From Melampsora larici-populina 98AG31 (lineage: Eukaryota > Basidiomycota > Pucciniomycetes > Pucciniales > Melampsoraceae): a stretch of 64,000 nt of DNA. Positions 24,287 through 37,233 of this stretch are shown here, one piece after another. Below the pieces are notes generated by a model. That model made no database searches, was not told where the DNA came from, and was given only the letters and a program-made list of their open reading frames with translations. The stretch spans positions 599,810 to 663,809 of the forward strand of contig NW_006768776.1 in NCBI RefSeq assembly GCF_000204055.1, given 5' to 3'. Both the position numbers and the translations under genes were made by a program. Position 1 is the stretch's first letter. Each line of letters opens with the position of its first letter.

Positions 24287-25119
24287 CTTGACAAGATGGA
24301 AGCTGGCGTCTACTTCTAGTTATTATTCTGAATAAAAATCCATGTTGGCATTTGATGATATTTCACATCTGTTACACGACATGTGTTTTGGTACATGATT
24401 GTTGGATGTTGGTGACATACACTATGGTACATGCTGTATTACGTAAAGATGAAAGCTGTACATAGTGATTATAAGAGCTTTGAATATTAATTCAGAATTT
24501 CAATTTGGAGTTTTGAAATATGTGTTGTAAAAATAAACTACAGTTCATCTACATATTTCCAACCAAGAGTTCAAGGACACTGACAGTACTGACAGTTCTC
24601 AGATTCAACCAAACACACCTAGATGACAGTCACAATGAGTTCTTCGACCTTGATCCTCGAGCAATGAAACATCAGCTATAGGATGGGTGGAATGACACCC
24701 TTGCAAGTCTTTATACATTCTATTCCCATGGCAAAGACGGAAGACGCATGCCGTATGATTCTGACTCTAAAGTCAAAGACCTCCAACCATGGTCGACATA
24801 TGCTTCATGATATTGAACAGTGTACTCATAGAGACAAGTAAGGACCAGCAAGATACGGAAGATTATCTTTGTTTTGTAGATAATCTTCCGTGGGTGATTT
24901 CAACGTGGCAGATGATGGCTGACATTGTCAAACAAACGCATACGCCAGCCATCAAAAATTACACGCTAGCTCTCTCTTGTCAAATATGTGAGTTAAAGGC
25001 ATAGGTCAATGTTACTTAGGTCTGTGACCGTGGACACAAGGCCCAGGGAGGTTGCTAAAAAAATAGATTGGTTCAGTTTCAACAATTTCCCAATTGGGAA
25101 CAGCTTCTATATGCTCTAT
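24287..25119. other. spacer with a short coding remnant
   Basis: About 24625-24815 on the plus strand reads DGWNDTLASLYTFYSHGKDG with stops on both sides, which looks like a fragment of an old gene or element ORF. The rest is AT-rich without features. Confidence 0.35.
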
Positions 25120-25934
25120 CACTACACAAAATATAATATTTTCTGGGCAGAAAATTAAATTATTGATACACAAAAATATTGAGAGGCCAGGAGAAGGGCA
25201 AAAAATAAATAAAAATATGCATCTTGTTCCCTGCAGTGAGAGCTTCACTCTCCATAATTTTCCATATTTTTACAGTCCGTATTGATAAGTGTACTAACAA
25301 TAAACCTTCATAATCATCCAATCACAACCTGTAACAAGCACTGAAATTTGGCTCATTAGTGTTTAGAGAAACTTTTGATTTCTGAAAACACCTATAACTT
25401 TGTCAAATCTGCCTCAAAACACCCGATTTTAAGTGCATTAGAAAGCTGAACTCTTCCTCTCGAACTTTCATAAGGTCAAGAACTATGTAGCTAGTATGAC
25501 AATCATTCTATGGGTCTGTATGTACAAATGTATAAAAAGATGATATCTTTTTTAGCAGACCAGCATGCTGTGTGGTCCTATTATGAACTATTTGGAGGAC
25601 AATTCCAGCTTACCAATGCACCCAAAATCAAGCGTTTTGGACCGGAATTGAAAAAGTTATGAGTATTTTCAGAAATCAAAAGTTTCTCTAAACACTAATG
25701 AGCCAAATTTCAGTGCTTGTTACAGGTTGTAATTGGATGATTGTGAAGGTTTATTGTTAGTACACTTATCAATATGGACTGCAAAAATACGGGAAAATAT
25801 GCAGAGTGAAGTTCTCAACGCAGGGAACAAGATGCATATTTTTATTCATTTTTTGCTCTCCTCCTGGCCTCTCAATATTTTTGTGTATCAATAATTTAAT
25901 TTTCTGCCCAGAAAATATTATCTTTCTTGTAGTG
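25120..25934. mobile_element. fold-back CACTA element, TSD TAT
   Basis: The 815-bp element starts CACTACACAAAATATAATAT and ends with the inverted CACTACAAGAAAGATAATAT. TAT flanks both sides (25117-25119, 25935-25937). The inverted arms stay alignable for about 330 bp each, so most of the element is one large inverted repeat with a short central spacer. No ORF is credible. It lies 83 bp upstream of the start codon of the KDZ transposase remnant. Confidence 0.9.
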
Positions 25935-26017
25935 TATACATCCCCCATACGCTTGGTGTATGTCACCTCACACTTCCCGCACTTTGCCCATTTTTCTTCT
26001 TATCAAAAAACCTCACC

Positions 26018-29000
26018 ATGGGTATGCATGGCCGTGCTATAGCTTGCCCAGGTCCCTCTCAAATTCCAAAACGCAAGGTACCTCCAATCACACCAGCTGC
26101 TATCCAGAAGGCCAAAAATGACAAAGCAAAAGAAATGTGGGGCAAGAGAAGGTGTGAAGAAATCTGTGACGCACTCAACAATCCCCCTAATCCCACTCCC
26201 AATGACGCCAACCCTCATAATGATGCTGATCTTCTTGACGTGGACAATATGGCCAATCAGAATGCAAACATTGTAGATCTTGTCAACGACATTGATCAAC
26301 CCCCACCGCAGCCCGTCACCTTCACACAATTGGTCTCAGGAGATAAATACAAGAATCACCAACTTTGACAGGATGCAGAGTGGGAGAACATCATGCCATC
26401 AATCTTCATAGAGTTTATGCAATGCTCAGAGCGGACTTCGAACTGCGGCAATGATGAAATATGAAACCACGACTTCAATGACACGCACCTCTGCTCATGC
26501 TGTGAAGGAGAAAAACATACTCGAGCAGTTGACACAGTCAACTTGATTTGTACGTTTTTTGATGATTTAAATCACATACTTGGAGATTCTCCTACAATGA
26601 ATCTCTTTCAAGTTTTCCGCAAACTGCAGGTCCAATTCTGTTCCTGCATACCCGACCAAATTAGGTTGATCAATCAAGGTTATCTGGGAGGGACACCTAA
26701 GCAGCCTGAGACTGAATTTTCTCTACGACTCCTGCGCTTATATCACCTGGCATGGGAATATTGCCATGCAAATATTCAACCTTTTGCTTTAATGATCAAC
26801 AAATTCCTTGATGCTTATAATCCTCTGATCCTTGTTGCTGGGACCCATGAGGTGTGCTCATATAATTTTCGATATCTTGGACATTCAAACTGACCAGACT
26901 TCTATTTCACATTTTGATGTAGCCTGGACTGTGGAGGGTGCCACTGACGGGGCAATAATTCGCTACAGACAAATATTAAAGGGGATAGAAGAACTTGAAA
27001 CTCGCAGCCTCAACCTTACTCCTTTGCAGAGACTTGCAGCGAATTGCCCTAGGTGTTTTGGTCCAGCCGGTGCTTCAGGAATCCAGACTGGCCCCCAATA
27101 CATAGTGTGTGTAGATGGAAACTTCCAACAGCGACGTCACGAAACCGCCAGTCAAACGTTTGATGAGATTCCACTCTCGATGCCTTCTTTATTTATGAAA
27201 CCCGATGCAGTTGCCAAATGGGAGCCTGTGGTTTCAGGAAACGCCAGGCCTGAAGTTGATCTGGTATGTTATCTTATAGCATATATTATAACAATTATAG
27301 GATGGTTGTCAGATCATCATCAATGCCTGACCTCATGTCGTTCATTTTTCATAGGACCCTTGCACGCAACAACACACGGCAGCTGCGGACAAACGAGATG
27401 CTTCCAGCTGGTGAGGATGCAAAGAGACGGGATTGATAGGAATGGCTTGCCGACATGACCATATGCTGAAATTGGTCAATGTCATCCAAAGTGGTGAAAA
27501 GTGAGCTCGGAAAAATATTGGCCCATCATCTCACTGACTGGTACTCTTGTGATGCTCTTGAACAGGGCTTATTTTGTATATGCACTGCTGGGCAAACTAT
27601 TTACTGTGATTCTTGAAGGATATACTGATACCAATAAGGCTGGTGTTGGGCTGTTATATGACATTGGATGTACCCTTGAAAAAGGTGTGAAGAAGGTAAG
27701 TTTGTCTTGGAACTTATTGTCAAATTATTGTCCATTGTATTTGACAAAAAACCCATTATCACAAACATTCAGCACAATCTCTTTGTTGATGAGCGAGCGC
27801 AAGATTGGTTGATATTTGGAACAAGTGCTTTTCATGCATATGTTCATCGGTGGAGCTGTCAACTGCAATACAATCCACGTCTCAATGCAAGGTGGGGATT
27901 ATCAGATGGGGAAGGATTGGAACAAGAATGGTTCAAGGTATCACCTCTAATTGCTCCACTGAGGTGGGCGAGTCCACAGTTTTGGGTTGATGCTTTGCAT
28001 CTGAAACTCCGGCATAACAATGCCTTATCTCGGCAGAAAGCAGGTATTGATATTGATCTATGTAAATTTGTTTGTTCTTATATTAACTTTCCTTTGGTTG
28101 ATTGCAAATGATACAAATGTAACAGCAAAGTCAACTTTGCATAAGCTCAAGACGACTGAAAAAAAACTATATGAAGTGCGTAGCAAGCTTGACGAGCTGG
28201 AAAAAAGTGGTCTGACGACCGATTATTTAGGCAAACAATGGGAACAACAGCGAGCTTGCCATGCGTAAATAACTGGAGATGGGAGATTGATGACACTCAA
28301 GGTTCAACTGGCCTGACTGATCAAACTTGAGGAAGACTTTCAAATTGCCCAGTGAGTCTTTCTGAGAGCTCACTATCAATCATGAAGACCTATATTAAAG
28401 ACAGTTTTATATTGATCAGCAAAGAACTGAAGACACTTTGACGCAAAAGGAGAGCAAATAGGTCTCAGGCTGAACATGAAGCTTTGCGAGAGCTTCCACC
28501 AACCCTTGTTGAACTAGAAGAAGCAATCACCAAAATTGCTGATGACTTAGGAGGTGATGCATTTCAAGATATACCCAAGGTGAAGGGTGAGTGTTTGATT
28601 GTAACTGACTTAATGAACTGAGAAATACTTATTAACTGAGAGATACTGATTTATGGCATATCACAGACCCACAAGCACGCCATACAATGGGAATTTGAAT
28701 GACTAAGGAGTCGCTTTATGAAGCAATGGTAGAGAAAATGGAGTGGCAAAAGAAATGGAATCAGCCGGGGCTAGGTTAGTCTAAAGTACCATACCATGTG
28801 TTAAAAATAATTTATTGATCATTCATTAATGGATTACACTGTAAACATCATTCAACTTCCCCAATTTGGCAGAGGAAAATGATTAATAGTACAGTTTTTC
28901 ATAAAAGAATCTAATACTGCACACCTGGGCCATTTCACCCACACTACATATGTGCAGCAAGCTAAGTCAATAGTTGTCTATCATGTACATACAGGTCTGC

Positions 29001-30389
29001 TCAGTTTTTTGCCCATCAGAATAAATAAATCACATGTTATACCACATGTAACTTTTTCGACTTTGAATTTTTTTTCCCAAAAATTCACTACATATAATTC
29101 TGTAGCTGCTCAGGCAATATTGTTGAAGCTATGTCTTAGTAACAGAAAGTGTGTTACATGCAGTTGAGTTGATGAGATCACACCAAAACATTGAGTCAGT
29201 GTATGTAGTCAATCTTTTGGAAGCTTTTTTCAATCTGAAAGAAGTTACAGCATGTATTACATATGAATAACTTGTCCTGATGAGCAGATAACTGAGCAGA
29301 ACTGTATGTACATGATAACCACATATTCACTGAGCCTGCTACACATATGTAGTGTGGGTGTTATGGCTCAGGTGTGGAGTGATAGACCATTTTATGACAA
29401 ATCATACTCCCAATCATTTTTCCCTGCCCACTTGGGGAACCCGAATAATGTCCTCAGTGTTACTTTTATAGGTACCTCTGAACAAGCAAGATATAAGAAA
29501 GTCATGGATACTTGTAACAAAACTTTGGCAACCAAGTATGCAACATACAAGTCAAATGTGGTGAAGTACCATAATGAATACCCCAATTTGCCGGTTATAC
29601 AACTCCCAACACTGGAAGAAGTGAAGGCAATGGACATTGCCAACCCTTTTTGGAATATAGGTCATCTAACACATCCTGATGAGCCCTGGGCCGTCAATGT
29701 TTCAACACAACTGGGAATCCAGGCCTTTCAAACAGCACGCAGCGCTGCTGAAGAGCTCAAAAGAATAGCATGTGAAGTTCAGCACATGATCAGGTCAGCT
29801 CTCGAAATGGACCTCAAGCGCAACTTGCTGCTTACACTGTGCAACTTGCGTGAGTGATTATTTCCGGTGGACTAAAGTACAATCAATTACTGATCAATGG
29901 TCCGCAGCATGGGTTGACGGGGGTCCAGCAGAAAAGCAACCGATGCAGTTAGTGATGGCCAATGCGCGCGTCTCAGGAATCAATTGGGAAGCTTGTCAAA
30001 ACGTGTTGAAAGCTTTGCATAAAGAGCTTACCTTTTGGCTTTGTCAAACTTGGATGGTTTGGCATACTCACCTGCCCCGCCTACTTCAAATTACGGCGGC
30101 AGCATATTCTCATGAGACCGCTGCAAGCGTTTCATCTTTGCAATTGCAATGGAATGCATTGATACATAGGTGCAGTCGCACATGGGAATGTATTGTTCAT
30201 TGCCCATCGGTGCATGCCCAACAACTAGATGAACTGGAATTGATTGAACAGGATATATTGTTGCATGATGAAGACAATATGAGAAATGACATCAAAGATT
30301 TGGAGTATGAACTTAGTAACAACCTGATACTGATGGCAGATGATGACAAAATGGAGGTTGATTTTCTTCTTACAGGTGGTAATTTTTAA
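26018..30389 (+). pseudogene. KDZ-type (Kyakuja-Dileera-Zisupton) transposase, broken
   Basis: The ATG at 26018 (CTCACCATGG) opens a basic, Pro/Asn-rich N-terminus. Near 26620 comes FCSCIPDQIRLINQGYLGGT, the Cys-rich region that precedes KDZ domains. The catalytic region follows: NCPRCFGP and IVCVDGNFQQRRH near 27040-27140 (first Asp), GVGLLYDIGCTLEKG near 27650 (second Asp), and FHAYVHRWSCQLQYNPRLN with WGLSDGEGLEQEW near 27830-27930 (Glu). The C-terminal helical part continues at 28110-28260 and again at 29460-29860. Exons are joined by short introns such as those starting at 27263 and 27694. Damage: TGA at 26366-26368, 26462-26464 and 27412-27414, frame changes, and a 425-bp TIR element (28936-29360) inside. 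29850-30389 is assigned by position only. Confidence 0.75.
28936..29360. mobile_element. TIR element inside the KDZ pseudogene
   Basis: The ends read CACCCACACTACATATGTG on both sides in inverted orientation. The inverted repeats remain alignable for about 85 bp (shared TATCATGTACATACAG and TCTGCTCAGTT). An internal CACTAC start at 28942 resembles CACTA elements, but the 3-bp flanks there are CCA and TGG, complementary rather than duplicated, so class and exact ends are open. No coding capacity. Confidence 0.65.
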
Positions 30390-30522
30390 AGTGCATCATA
30401 TCTTTTTTGTATAAATATACAACATTTCTAATAGTGGTATGAATCAAACCGTGTGTTTTGTTCAATTGATGATATACATGCTGTTCTGATAGTGATAAAT
30501 TACATCACATGATTGGTGCAAT

Positions 30523-31636
30523 TGTCAGCCCTGGGTACATACACATGTACCCAAAGACTAACTTGTAAATATAAATATTACTCATAAAACCCAAATACAT
30601 GTACAGTCTCCTCCAAGTGGTTTACGTAATCATTCAAGTTCTGCAGCGGCGGGGCCGGGGCCTGTCGCAAACCCGATGATTACAAATCCTAGGCGTGGGG
30701 ACGTGTACATATATCTTAGAAACATATGTAACATGTAATAAGATATGTATAAAACACTAATTACATATATACGTAATCAAGAACTAATATGTAACATATA
30801 AGATTACATACAAAAAACAATAGTAACATCTCATAACTCAGTATCAAGAGTTAAAAATGCTTATATAGCATAAAACACTTAATGACTACTGAACATAACA
30901 TTAAGTGTAAGTAATTATAAAAATAATAACTATAAACCTAATATTGTAACACTTGTGTATATCACAATATTAGGTTTAAAGAGCTGAATATATAAACCAA
31001 AACTCAGTTCATCCTCAGAGAAGAAACCAAGTTTATACATACCCATTTCTAAAGAACCATCAAGAGTTCCAATAGAATAAAGATCAAGAGTATTACAAAT
31101 AGTAATACTAGTGATTCATTCTATACTACCTTGATTATTCCAGACTAGATCCAAGTAAGTTATATACTTCCCTTCTGGATCTTCTACTTCCCCTACGTAG
31201 TTTCTGTACTAGGTTGGTGACCTCTGAGATAATAACCAATAGGTTGGTGACCTCCAAGATAATAACCAAACAGGTTGGTGACCTCTAAGAGATAACCAAG
31301 ATAGTGATCTTCATAATCACTCTTCATCCAATTACCAAGAAGGATATTGGAGAACATTGGGATCCTGTTCTCATCCCTTACTTAATTGTAAATCAAATCT
31401 CTTCTTTAAGAGTCAACTAACTGTAGTCTGCCAGGATTTGTCCTAGCAGACTCTTAGTCGTTTCACCTTCTACTACTCTTCTCCTACTCATATCATCTCT
31501 CTCTCTTTTCTTCCTCTACTCTTGTAACTAGTTATAATCTGAAATATAATAATATTATTATACTTCACCACATACCTAGTCCCAATACTACCATTTAGTG
31601 AGTGTAGCCTCCCTTTAAAGAGCCACTACCCTCACA
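30523..31636 (+). mobile_element. solo LTR, TSD GCAAT
   Basis: It starts TGTCAGCCCTGGG and ends CTCACA, flanked by GCAAT on both sides (30518-30522, 31637-31641). Its layout follows the complete LTRs at 32176 and 38058: the same first nine bases, the ACATCTCA-CTCAGTRTCAAGAG word, a TATATAA box (30989-30995), and the CTTCTT-AGAG-TCAACTA-CTGTAGTC block followed by a TACTCT-rich end. It is clearly diverged and longer (1,114 against about 707 bp). A solo LTR arises by recombination between the two LTRs of one insertion. Confidence 0.8.
31208..31300. repeat. 30-bp tandem repeat, 3 copies, inside the solo LTR
   Basis: The unit is about TAGGTTGGTGACCTCTGAGA plus TAATAACCAA, with one or two differences between copies. 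It explains part of the extra length of this LTR. Confidence 0.75.
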
Positions 31637-31748
31637 GCAATTGTTGTTATATATATGCTGCACACTACTACTATCACATTTTGTATATCAAGTTGGTTCA
31701 AACATTCATGCAAGTCCAACAAATACAAATATGTTTTGAATGAATGTG

Positions 31749-32016
31749 CACCGGCAACACAGCAGCCGGTACTGTACCAGTATTGGTATAGTACAGTACA
31801 GTACCTTGCAGTATAGTACCTTGCAGGCCACTACTGTACTACAAGGGGCCGGAAGTTTTTTTTCAATGTAGGTACTGTACTCAGTATAGTACCGGTCACC
31901 AAGGTACCAGTACAGTACCGGACCTGCCAGTATTGTGATACTAGGTACATTACCTGGTTTCTTAACAGGTACTGTAGGTACCTTACTAGGTACAATACTG
32001 GTAAAGTACCTGGTAA
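31749..32016. repeat. left subterminal GTAC array of the hAT element
   Basis: About 270 bp are packed with GGTACTGTACC, AGTATAGTACC and CAGTACAGTACC words in both orientations. The minus-strand frame through it is a repeat artefact. Confidence 0.8.
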
Positions 32017-32175
32017 AATCCGCCCTCCGTGCTTGCTCGGAATCCTTCCTCATTCCTATCTTGTATACATCTTTGCTCAATACACCCTGATACATACCCT
32101 GGAACGCCAAAAACCAGCAAAGATAGCAACATGATCTTGCCTCATGGGTAAGTCACATTGTCATTCCACCCTTGT

Positions 32176-32882
32176 TGTCAGCCCTTAGCCCTGATTACAG
32201 GAGCACGGGCTAACAACATCACATATAATAACATAATATTGTCAAAAGCCATAAGTTACATCTCAAGGCTCAGTGTCAAGAGCCACTTAAACACATGTAC
32301 GTAATGTATTAGACACATAACAAACCTAACCCAACCATTGAGACAAGAGTCACACGGCAACCACAAGTTGACACATGCCCTTGTGAGTATATAAACCCCT
32401 CCTTCTTCCCTTGATTCATCCCACATCTTTTACTACAATCACAACACAGAACCACATTTTACTTGACTCCTACTGAGAGGATCTTCAAGTATGTGGTTAG
32501 TTGTGTAGCTTGTTAAAGACCATTCTTGAGCATTACGGGTTCCATTGCTGAACACCCAAGGCACTGATTTCAAGAGCCCAGGGCATTCATTGTCTCTAGA
32601 AATAAACCTTAAAGTAGCCAAGCTTCCTCCCTCTTAAGGAGTCTAAAGTAGCCTTCAGGATCTTTGGTTTACCAAAGTGTAAAGCCTGCCCCTCGCAGTC
32701 TCACGAGGTTAGAGCACATTAGCTCTTTATTGCCCTTATATTTCCTTTCCCTTTCTCAAATCCTCTTCTTAGAGGTCAACTAGCTGTAGTCTTCACTTGG
32801 GTGTACCACGTGAAGACTGCACCTTCCTTTGCCTACTCTATTTTCTGTGAAGAGTACGCCTAACAGACACATACTCCTTGCA
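32176..32882 (+). repeat. 5' LTR
   Basis: It begins TGTCAGCCCTTAGCC and ends ACTCCTTGCA. A TATATAA box lies at 32388-32394. The sequence just after it (ACTTGGGGGCCTC) offers a TTGGGGGCC stretch two bases in, which could be a primer-binding site, but I cannot name the tRNA. Confidence 0.9.
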
Positions 32883-33371
32883 ACTTGGGGGCCTCATCAG
32901 TGTTTTGTTCCTGAATCATACTAGGAGTAAGACCCTTTTCATCTATAACACTTTTATTTTATTTGCATTTGTTGAAAGACAATCAAGACTGATGTCAGGA
33001 GTGCTGTATCAAGTGTGAAAGGTGGAATAGGTGTCATGGTTCCTTCTCTTATATTTATCTTGTCTAAGAGTGATCATACGTATAATGTATAATGCTTTGC
33101 TATTTGCCGTTGTATTTCCCAACCAACATTAGCGCTGATCTTTCCCAACGCTTTGTGTAGAAGTGACCGAGATATATATGTTGTTTTGTCTGCTTGTTCT
33201 AATCTCTCTTTCCTCATATATTGGAAAGAGAGTAAGTTTTTCTACTACCTTTTCTCTTCCTCCTTGTATTAGCACTAATGTTACTACATCAAAGATTCCT
33301 ATAGATCACTCGAGCCGTATCTTATAAGCTCATCACCTTTATTCTCATCTTATATTTCCTCCGTAAAACTT

Positions 33372-33507
33372 AGGTCAGTTTACGAGGTCTGCATACCTGT
33401 TGTTGGAGAAGAGTGCTGAACGTCAAGCACTATCTTATTAGGTCAGTTTACCAGGTCTGCATACCTGTTGTTGGAGAAGAGTGCTGAACGTCGAGGACTA
33501 TCTTATT
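33372..33507. repeat. 68-bp tandem duplication in the leader
   Basis: Two almost identical copies begin AGGTCAGTTTAC and include TGTTGTTGGAGAAGAGTGCT. Confidence 0.8.
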
Positions 33508-33873
33508 AGGTACCCGTGTCTCTAGCCATTTACAGCATTTGTTTTTGTTTCTGCGTATAAGAGTTAAATAAAAAATCTACATCTATTTCATCCTCTTTCA
33601 CACATTAGTAGTATTGCAATTTACTACTCAAAAGCCATTTTTACTTTTTGTTCATTTAAGATCACACTTCCACCTGCCTAGTCAACTGATTGAGATCACA
33701 TTTCTTTTTCAGTACAATTCACATTTTTGTTCTAATAAAAATAGTACAATTCAAAAGTACAATTCAAATTTCCCTCAATTTCAAATTCAATTTAGAACAG
33801 TCACCTCATTGTCTTATTTTATAATTTGAAATAATTACACAGCACATTTTTATTCATACCAGAATTGAATTTT

Positions 33874-34066
33874 GGAATTTCAAATTGTATTGAACTACAT
33901 TGAAATTTCTAATTGTATTGAATTACATTGAAATTTGAATTTGTATTGAACTACATTGAAATTTCTAATTGTATTGAACTAGATTGAAATTTGAATTTGT
34001 ATTGAACTACATTGAAATTTCCATTTGTATTTAACTACATTGAAATTTCAAATTGTATTGAATTAC
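33874..34066. repeat. 28-bp AT-rich minisatellite, about 7 copies
   Basis: The unit is roughly ATTGAAATTTCTAATTGTAT then TGAACTAC, with alternating TCTAATT and TGAATTT variants. It lies in the leader of the retrotransposon. Confidence 0.8.
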
Positions 34067-34917
34067 TAGCACTTACACAGTGAGAACAGAACATCACCAG
34101 CTTGTGATATTCAATTTTAATGAGTTGAGTGATGCTTGAAGTCAAAATTACATAGATATATATACAATTACATATAAACGTCAACATACTACAATAGTAA
34201 TAGTATAGACCCTTGAATTTTGTTGTGTAGAGTTACTGTGTGGAGAATAGCAAGCGTGAGCGCACGTGATACATACTTGTAACAATTGGTGTGTGACCGC
34301 ACACGTTATTGTCAAGTAGTACAGACATCAACTCCGAGTACCGTTATAGCACGTGATTACACGTGATATTAGCATACACAAGTGTTACACAGCTGACAGG
34401 GTGAACTGTCAAGTCTGTATCAACCACCCCATCAAATTCACCAAAGTAATACTCTTTGAGTTTATCCGACTCGATACCAAGCACAAACTTCCCAACTTAC
34501 CCTTATGTGACATTCTTGTCAATATTTGTCATCAAGAAACCAACAACATCCATCTGCTTGAACCATCAAAGAAGAAGTTAATAACAGCAACACAGAATAC
34601 TCGTAGTAAGTTAAGGAATCAACTTACTATTTATTCTATTGTTCTAGAAGTTTTGAATCTCATTATTGGACACTGATTTATCTGTGTTACTTTATTTCAA
34701 AGTGACGGTTACGTGGATTTTAGGGACTTTTTTGAAAGGACCCTATCAGATTGATCAAAGATATAAAAACCAACTGTTTTTGTCCGTTAAACTTTTCCTC
34801 CACCTCAAAGCGCCATCTACGCCTACTCAAACTTCTCAAGTAAGTCATCTTAACCACTTTCTTGGTATTCAAGTCGTTCTAAGTATTTTATTTTATTTTA
34901 TTTTATATTTTATTGTC

Positions 34918-37232
34918 ATGTCTTCACGACCTTCAACGTGTAGTGAATCACGCCAAAGAGCAGCAACAGCCACCCCGCCTCCGATGGTGATCGAGCACGA
35001 CCAACCAATTGGTCCAGCGAACCCATTGGAACCAGGGGTTGGGGCAGAGCACCAGCCAGAGGTAGGGCTTATTGCCCTTTAACCTCCACTCCTCTTCGCT
35101 CACTTGCTGATACAACCATTGTGGGTCCTATACCAGCACCTGCACGTGCTAGTGCAACCTCAAGCGGTCCACTTGGAAATAGTTTTCCAATGGAACGCGT
35201 TGCAAGCCCAGTACAAGCGCTGAGAGGGAGCCAGAGCTCTTGGGATCGATCACCCAGACAGGAGATCGATCTGCTCCAGCTCGGTCTTCAAGAGCAGGAA
35301 GGTATGGAATATACTGACCAACACGTTTCATTACCACAAAGCCTTGATCGTTCAAGAGATAGGCAAGTGACTTCAAGCGGGTACCCAAAGTTGGCGTCCA
35401 CACTGGCTCAACCCAAACAACTTTCGCGAGTTCACTCAACAAGAGAAGGAAGCTCAAGCAAGTCAATTCAACAAGCGCACTCAATTGCATCACTTCCAAC
35501 GCAACGTGCATCGTCAATCTCACATATTGGACTCGGACGCGGTAGTGCAAGCTCAAATCGCTATGGGGAAGTTCTTAGCAAAGAGAGACGGACCAAGCAA
35601 CCACAATCCTCATCATTGAACTCCAATGAAGCTAGGTTAGTAAGTTTATTTACTAAAGTTCTTGAGGACGATTTAGTGGGCCCATGGACTGATGTATTGA
35701 GTAAGCATCTAGATCAACTATCCGGTGAGACACAAAAGGATGCTGAGGTAATAAGGTACTATCAGGATTGTCTAGCTACTATCAATAAGAATTGTAAAGA
35801 GTTGTATAAGCGTGTATGCCCTGAGATAAAAGATCTCAGGAAAATCATGATTGATCTTTTAGAACACTTAGAAATGCAACAAAGTTCTTCTGTCCAAGAA
35901 AATGAGAGTAGACACAGTGAGCTTTTAGATTTGTTGAGACTTCAGAATGTGAGCCTAGACAACCAGTCTATAAGAGAACTTGGTGAAGTATTGAGTAATG
36001 AAATTGAAAGAAAAATTGATATGAGATTTGGTCAGATTTTTGCGACAAAGAAAGGAATCAAGATTCCTGATAATAATAACATTGATAATATCATAGAAAG
36101 AAAACTTGAAGAGAAGCTGGATTCTCAGTTTAAGAAGTTTTTTGACCAGATTAGTGAGAAGATGGAATCGGGCATCAGTAACACTGATTTGGTTGAGCAA
36201 AATATCCAATCACAGAAGATTTTACACTCAAGATTTCACATTCTGGAACAATATCTGAAGGAAATGAATGAAGACGGGAAGATTCAGCGGGAAAAAATTC
36301 TCACAGAAGTGTTGATCATTAAAAACAGTGTCAAGTCAATTTCAAAAGGAGAGAGATTGATTGTCAACAGCCCGGTAAACATGGACTCAGGCAGGACAAG
36401 CCTCCCGAAAAGAGACATAGAAGGCAATAGTGAACAAGCAGGGACTGCTCAAGAATATAATGTGCAACAAATGCTTAGTGGTATCAAAGAACAGATTCAC
36501 GCGCTTGGGCAGAGTAATCATAAACAAACTTTGCCGGCTACACAAGACAGTGAATCAGCAGAGTATCAAGCCAACTGGAAGAAAGACCTGCGGAAAGAAT
36601 ACCCGTCACCTAAAGATTGGCCAACATTTGATGGTGAAGGGGAATACAATCACCAAGAGTTTATTGACTGGGTAGATAGAATGTCCAGTAAGCTGCGCAT
36701 GCCTGATGAGCTCATCATGGCTAAATTAGGGATTGTCTTTCAAGGCGTGGCCAGGCAATGGTTCATAGACTTTGCAAAGGAAGATGATTTGCAGACATGG
36801 GCAGAATGGAAGGTAGCCATTCAAGAAAGGTTTGGGAACCAAGCTTGGAAGAACCGTATGCAGAAAATGTATTTGTCTGATAGGTTTGTACTTAGGACAA
36901 ATATTGATTGTGTCAAATGGGCAAGTAAGCAGAAACAAAGAGTTGAAGCTTTTCAACCTAATATTACGCAAGAAGAACTTGTTGAGAAAATCATATGGCA
37001 ACTACCAGGCACCATACGCATATGGGTCAGTAGTAAAATGCGGGAACCAGCAAGATGGACAGATTTCTTACTTGTATTTGAAGACATATGTAGAAACATG
37101 TTGGATAGTAGGAATAATCAACAAAACAACACAGGGCGGATGTTTGCGCCAAGACAAGATGAGCCAACTGCTGCTTCAGGTAGTAAGGACAGACCTGTAA
37201 CAAACAATTTAGAACAACGGCCGGAACAATAA
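34918..37232 (+). pseudogene. retrotransposon gag protein (frameshifted near its N-terminus)
   Basis: The likely start is the ATG at 34918 (ATTGTCATGTCTTC). That frame stops at 35082. The main 703-residue frame, open well before 35121, carries the rest, so one indel near 35040-35080 separates them. After a disordered N-terminal third there is a long helical region (LFTKVLEDDLVGPWTDVLSK onward). The gag domain at roughly residues 490-670 contains KEYPSPKDWPTFDGEGEY, FQGVARQWFIDFAKEDD and ERFGNQAWKNRMQKMY, typical of Ty3/gypsy gag (capsid-forming). The frame ends with TAA at 37230-37232 just before the zinc knuckle, which is read in another frame. Confidence 0.75.
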
Positions 37233-37233
37233 A

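Larger units (their letters stand above)
32883..34917. other. leader region of the LTR retrotransposon
   Basis: About 2 kb between the 5' LTR and the gag start, without a trusted ORF. It contains two tandem repeats (listed separately). Confidence 0.6.

Noticed and set aside
31706..32110. 134-residue minus-strand frame
   Set aside because: It runs through the GTAC subterminal array of the hAT element; the composition is repeat-driven.
35149..35556. 135-residue minus-strand frame opposite gag
   Set aside because: Shadow of the gag frame; no independent evidence.
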